A stretch of DNA of 64,000 nt, from assembly GCF_001640805.2 (NCBI RefSeq), contig NC_066843.1, positions 5,158,197 through 5,222,196 of the forward strand, written 5' to 3'. Under the pieces are notes generated by a model. It saw only the letters and a list, made by a program, of their open reading frames with translations, had not been told where the DNA came from and did not search any database. This DNA comes from Lates calcarifer (lineage: Eukaryota > Chordata > Actinopteri > Centropomidae). A program made the position numbers and the translations under genes. Positions 62,905-64,000 of this stretch are shown here, piece by piece. Positions within the stretch are counted from its first letter, which is position 1, and each line of letters begins with the position of its first letter.

Positions 62905-64000
62905 GTTATACTATGATGATTTTTTAACCGTTTCTGACACCTTACTATACTATATTTTTTTGACCATTTATCATGTCTTATTATTCTATTACATTTTTTG
63001 ACCAGTTTTGAAGCCATACTGTACTATGACTTTTTTTTCACACTTTTGACACCTTACTGTACTATGACTTTTTTGGATGGTTTTTGAAACTTTACTATAC
63101 TATGACTTTTTGGGCAATTTTTGATGCCATACTATTCTGACTTTTTTTTTTTTTTTTTACCATTTTTCGTGCCTTATTATACTATGACTTTTTTGACATT
63201 TTTTCAGGCCATACTATACTGTGACTTTTTTTAGACCAGTTTTTAATCCATACTGTACTATGACTTTTTTGATGGTTTTTAACGCATTACTATACTGACA
63301 TTTTTTGAAGCCTTACTATTTTTTTCCACATTTTACATGCCTTACTATACTATGACTTTTTTGATGGTTTTTGACGCATTACTATGACATTTTTTGAAGC
63401 CTTACTAATTTTTTTTCACATTTTCTGACTCCTTACTATACTATGATAATGTTTAACCATTTTTGACACCTTACTGTACATTTTTTGAAGCCTTACTATT
63501 TTTTTCCACATTTTACATGCCTTACTATACTATGACATTTTTTGATGGTTTTTGATGCCTTGCTATTTTATGACTTTTTTGACCAATTTTAAAGCCATAC
63601 TGTACTATGACATTTTTTTATGCCTTACCATACTACGACTTTTTGAGACCGTTTTTGAAGCCTTAGTATACTATGACTTTTTGTGACCGTTTTTGAAGCC
63701 ATACTCTACTATGACATTTTTTGAAGCCTTACCACACTATGACGTTTTTTCACACTTTTGATGCCTTACTGTACTATGACTTTTTTGGATGGTTTTTGAC
63801 ACCTTACTATACTAATTTTTTTGACCATTTATCATGCCTTACTATTCTATTACATTTTTTGACCAGTTTTGAAGCCATACTGTACTATGAATTTTTTGGA
63901 TGGTTTTTGAAACTTTACTATACTATGACCTTTTTTGACATTTTTGACCAATACATGTTTTTGACAATTTTTGATGCCATACTATACTATGAGTTTTTTT
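62905..64000 (+). repeat. Tandem array of about 40 bp units, running off the right edge
   Basis: The core CCTTACTATACTATGACTTTTTTGACC plus a spacer such as ATTTTTGATG recurs more than 20 times over 1.1 kb, with unit lengths of about 35-45 bp. Variation is mainly in T-run length and in the word following TTTTTT (GACC, GATGG, GAAGCC). It is interrupted by no coding frame and continues beyond the window. Confidence 0.85.

Noticed and set aside
1..64000. CRISPR arrays, tRNA, rRNA, prokaryotic operons, viral genes
   Set aside because: The tandem repeats lack direct-repeat/spacer structure, no cloverleaf or rRNA segment was recognised, and all recognised genes are vertebrate spliced genes.

Overview
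The window is nuclear DNA from a ray-finned (teleost) fish. The genes have vertebrate exon-intron structure, introns are mostly short (about 80 bp to 3 kb), GT and CT microsatellites are common, and several interspersed repeats of a kind common in teleost genomes are present. Four genes can be rebuilt exon by exon, a fifth is partial, and three weaker transcript candidates are seen.

Layout. 118-5382 (+): the last five coding exons of a STAC-family adaptor, most likely stac2, which enters from the left edge. About 5.7-19.9 kb: a gene-poor stretch with repeats and no supportable gene. 19.97-20.46 kb (+): two splice-compatible exons forming the 3' end of an unidentified gene. 21.2-23.8 kb (-): complete nine-finger gtf3a (TFIIIA, 374 aa). 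26.98-42.81 kb (+): adam11, 26 coding exons, a catalytically dead ADAM. 45.67-50.44 kb (-): complete p3h4 (SC65, 425 aa). 52.81-56.23 kb (+): fkbp10 (FKBP65, four FKBP domains, two EF-hands, C-terminal RDEL). 57.3-60.6 kb (+): a CCAAT-box promoter-like region and a four-exon putative transcript. 62.07-62.44 kb (-): a possible terminal exon of another gene. 57.7-64.0 kb is rich in degenerate minisatellites, ending in a 1.1 kb tandem array that runs off the right edge.

Relationships. stac2, adam11, p3h4 and fkbp10 all have human orthologues on 17q12-q21, so the block is a conserved linkage group; gtf3a (human 13q12) is the outsider. p3h4 and fkbp10 are head-to-head across 2.4 kb and both encode ER proteins of collagen modification and folding, so shared regulation is plausible. 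adam11 and p3h4 are tail-to-tail, as are the orphan 20 kb gene and gtf3a, whose opposing poly(A) signals lie about 30 bp apart.

Anomalies. Two single-base reading-frame breaks sit at homopolymers: fkbp10 exon 8 (an extra A near 55618-55622) and the adam11 exon 22/23 junction (one base short at a G run, 39953-39956). Both look more like consensus indel errors than gene decay, but real lesions cannot be excluded. adam11 also has a GC-AG intron and two possible C-termini. No CRISPR array, tRNA, rRNA or recognisable viral gene was found.
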